7,032 nt of DNA from positions 1-7,032 of the forward strand of contig JAGAZS010000256.1 of NCBI GenBank assembly GCA_017939945.1. Direction: 5' to 3'. The notes under the pieces were generated by a model. It saw only the letters and a program-made list of their open reading frames with translations. It made no database searches and was not told the origin of the DNA. Shown here one piece after another: positions 6,172 to 7,032 of the stretch; the first letter of the stretch is position 1; every line of letters starts with the position of its first letter. The DNA is from Schwartzia sp. (in: firmicutes) (GTDB lineage Bacteria > Bacillota > Negativicutes > Selenomonadales > Selenomonadaceae). The position numbers and the translations under genes are program-made.

Positions 6172-6199
6172 TTGACTTATTCGTCGTTTCCTATATAAT
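6172..6199 (+). promoter_or_regulatory. Promoter candidate for the phoH gene
   Basis: TTGACT (6172-6177) and a perfect TATAAT (6194-6199) are 16 bp apart. Transcription would start near 6206, about 20 nt before the chosen ATG at 6227. It is divergent from the porin promoter, with about 60 bp between the two -35 boxes. Confidence 0.7.
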
Positions 6200-6226
6200 A
6201 TGAAGCAATGTGAAACGGAAAGCGGG

Positions 6227-7032
6227 ATGTGTTTGGGTTTTTACGAAGTGACGATTGCGTTTGAGAGCCGCGAGGAAGCGTTTGCGCTGCTCGGTGCGCA
6301 GGACGAGTTTTTGCGTTCGATCGGGGAGGCGTTTTCCTGCCGCGTGGTGAGCCGCGGCGACGGGCTTTCGATTTCCGGCGAGGAAAAGGAAGTGCGGCGG
6401 GCCGCGCGGCTCGTCTCGGAGCTTTTGGGGCTGTACCGGCAGGGCGTGCCGATTACGCCCCACGAGGTCCGGTACGGCGCGAAACTGGCGCGGGAAGATC
6501 GGGCCGACGAGCTGCACGCGATGTGGGGCGATACGATTCTCGTAACGGAAAAAGGAAAAGCGGTGCGGGCACGGACCACAGGACAGCGAGCGTATCTCGC
6601 GGCAATTCAGCGCCACGCGGTGACGCTGGGCATCGGCCCCGCCGGAACAGGCAAGACGTATCTGGCGGTGGTCATGGCGGCGCGGGCGCTCAGGACGCGG
6701 GACGTCTCGCGGATCATCCTGACGCGGCCCGCCGTCGAGGCGGGGGAACGGCTCGGCTTTTTGCCCGGCGATATGCAGGACAAGGTCGACCCGTATCTGC
6801 GCCCGCTTTACGACGCGCTCCAGGACATTTTCGGCGTCGAGACCTACCAAAAACTATTGACGAAGGGAATCATCGAGATTGCGCCGCTGGCCTATATGCG
6901 CGGGCGCACACTGGAAAGCGCCTTCATCATTCTCGATGAAGCCCAGAATACCACCAGCCGGCAGATGAAAATGTTCCTGACGCGGCTCGGCGTCGGCTCG
7001 AAAATGGTCGTGACCGGCGACCTGAGCCAGAT
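6227..7032 (+). CDS. phoH: PhoH-family ATPase (3'-truncated by the window edge)
   Basis: A cytoplasmic P-loop ATPase of the PhoH/YbeZ type, usually about 310-330 residues and thought to act in RNA metabolism, often encoded next to the endoribonuclease YbeY. The first 268 codons are present and the frame is still open at the end. Residues about 5-75 form the KH-like N-terminal region (EEAFALLGAQDEFLRSIGEA). The ATPase core shows GPAGTGKT (Walker A, 137-144), then the family hallmarks LTRPAVEAGERLGFLPGD, KVDPYLRPLYDAL and APLAYMRGRT, Walker B FIILDEAQN (Asp237-Glu238), and a C-terminal VTGDLSQ sensor-like motif. All nucleotide-binding residues are intact. The ATG at 6227 is chosen with a weak GGAA site 6 nt upstream. 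An in-frame ATG at 6200 touches the -10 box and would lie before the expected transcription start; TTG 6233 is another option. Despite the name, a phosphate-starvation role is not implied. Confidence 0.95.
   Translation, partial: MCLGFYEVTIAFESREEAFALLGAQDEFLRSIGEAFSCRVVSRGDGLSISGEEKEVRRAARLVSELLGLYRQGVPITPHEVRYGAKLAREDRADELHAMWGDTILVTEKGKAVRARTTGQRAYLAAIQRHAVTLGIGPAGTGKTYLAVVMAARALRTRDVSRIILTRPAVEAGERLGFLPGDMQDKVDPYLRPLYDALQDIFGVETYQKLLTKGIIEIAPLAYMRGRTLESAFIILDEAQNTTSRQMKMFLTRLGVGSKMVVTGDLSQ

Noticed and set aside
6177..6186. A 10-mer (TTATTCGTCG) shared between the phoH promoter spacer and the - strand of the palindrome at 2053-2070
   Set aside because: One shared 10-mer between gaps totalling several hundred bases is within chance expectation, and the phoH copy lacks the second arm.
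6191..6850. A 219-codon open frame on the - strand across phoH
   Set aside because: The opposite strand carries unmistakable PhoH motifs; this frame has none.

Overview
The window looks like chromosomal DNA from a diderm Firmicute of the class Negativicutes, probably a Selenomonas, Mitsuokella or Megasphaera relative. The strongest sign is an outer-membrane porin that carries an N-terminal SLH (S-layer homology) domain, the OmpM/Mep45 architecture typical of that group. The GC-rich coding DNA, the AT-rich intergenic gaps, the strong AGGAGG-type ribosome sites and a full-length periplasmic sensor diguanylate cyclase all fit. This assignment rests on family knowledge, not on a database match.

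Layout, left to right. (1) The 3' part of an unrecognised gene with an EF-hand-like DxDxNG motif (+, 1-639). (2) A hairpin terminator shared with the convergent next gene (712-747). (3) A PLP-dependent decarboxylase of the histidine-decarboxylase type (-, 759-2003) that begins with a clear Sec signal peptide, so it is predicted to work outside the cytoplasm. (4) A 222-bp divergent control region (2004-2225) with overlapping face-to-face promoter candidates and an 18-bp near-palindrome. (5) A membrane diguanylate cyclase with two tandem periplasmic substrate-binding-protein-like domains, one membrane helix, a coiled coil and an intact GGDEF domain (+, 2226-4406). (6) A 205-bp convergent gap built from inverted repeats: a 190-bp segment with near-perfect 21-bp terminal inverted repeats that encloses two terminator hairpins. 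(7) The SLH-porin (-, 4612-6039). (8) A divergent promoter region (6040-6226). (9) The first 268 codons of a PhoH-family ATPase (+, 6227 to the window end).

How the parts may work together (inference): the decarboxylase and the diguanylate cyclase are divergent neighbours. One is predicted to turn over an amino acid in the periplasm, and the other to read small amino-acid-like ligands there and convert the signal into c-di-GMP. The SLH-porin belongs to a family whose SLH domain, in Selenomonas ruminantium, binds peptidoglycan decorated with the diamine cadaverine. An exported amine-forming enzyme close by is therefore worth a second look, although nothing in the sequence proves a link. PhoH is a housekeeping gene and probably starts an unrelated operon that continues outside the window.

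No tRNA, rRNA, CRISPR array, transposase gene or phage gene was seen. No gap between genes exceeds 300 bases.
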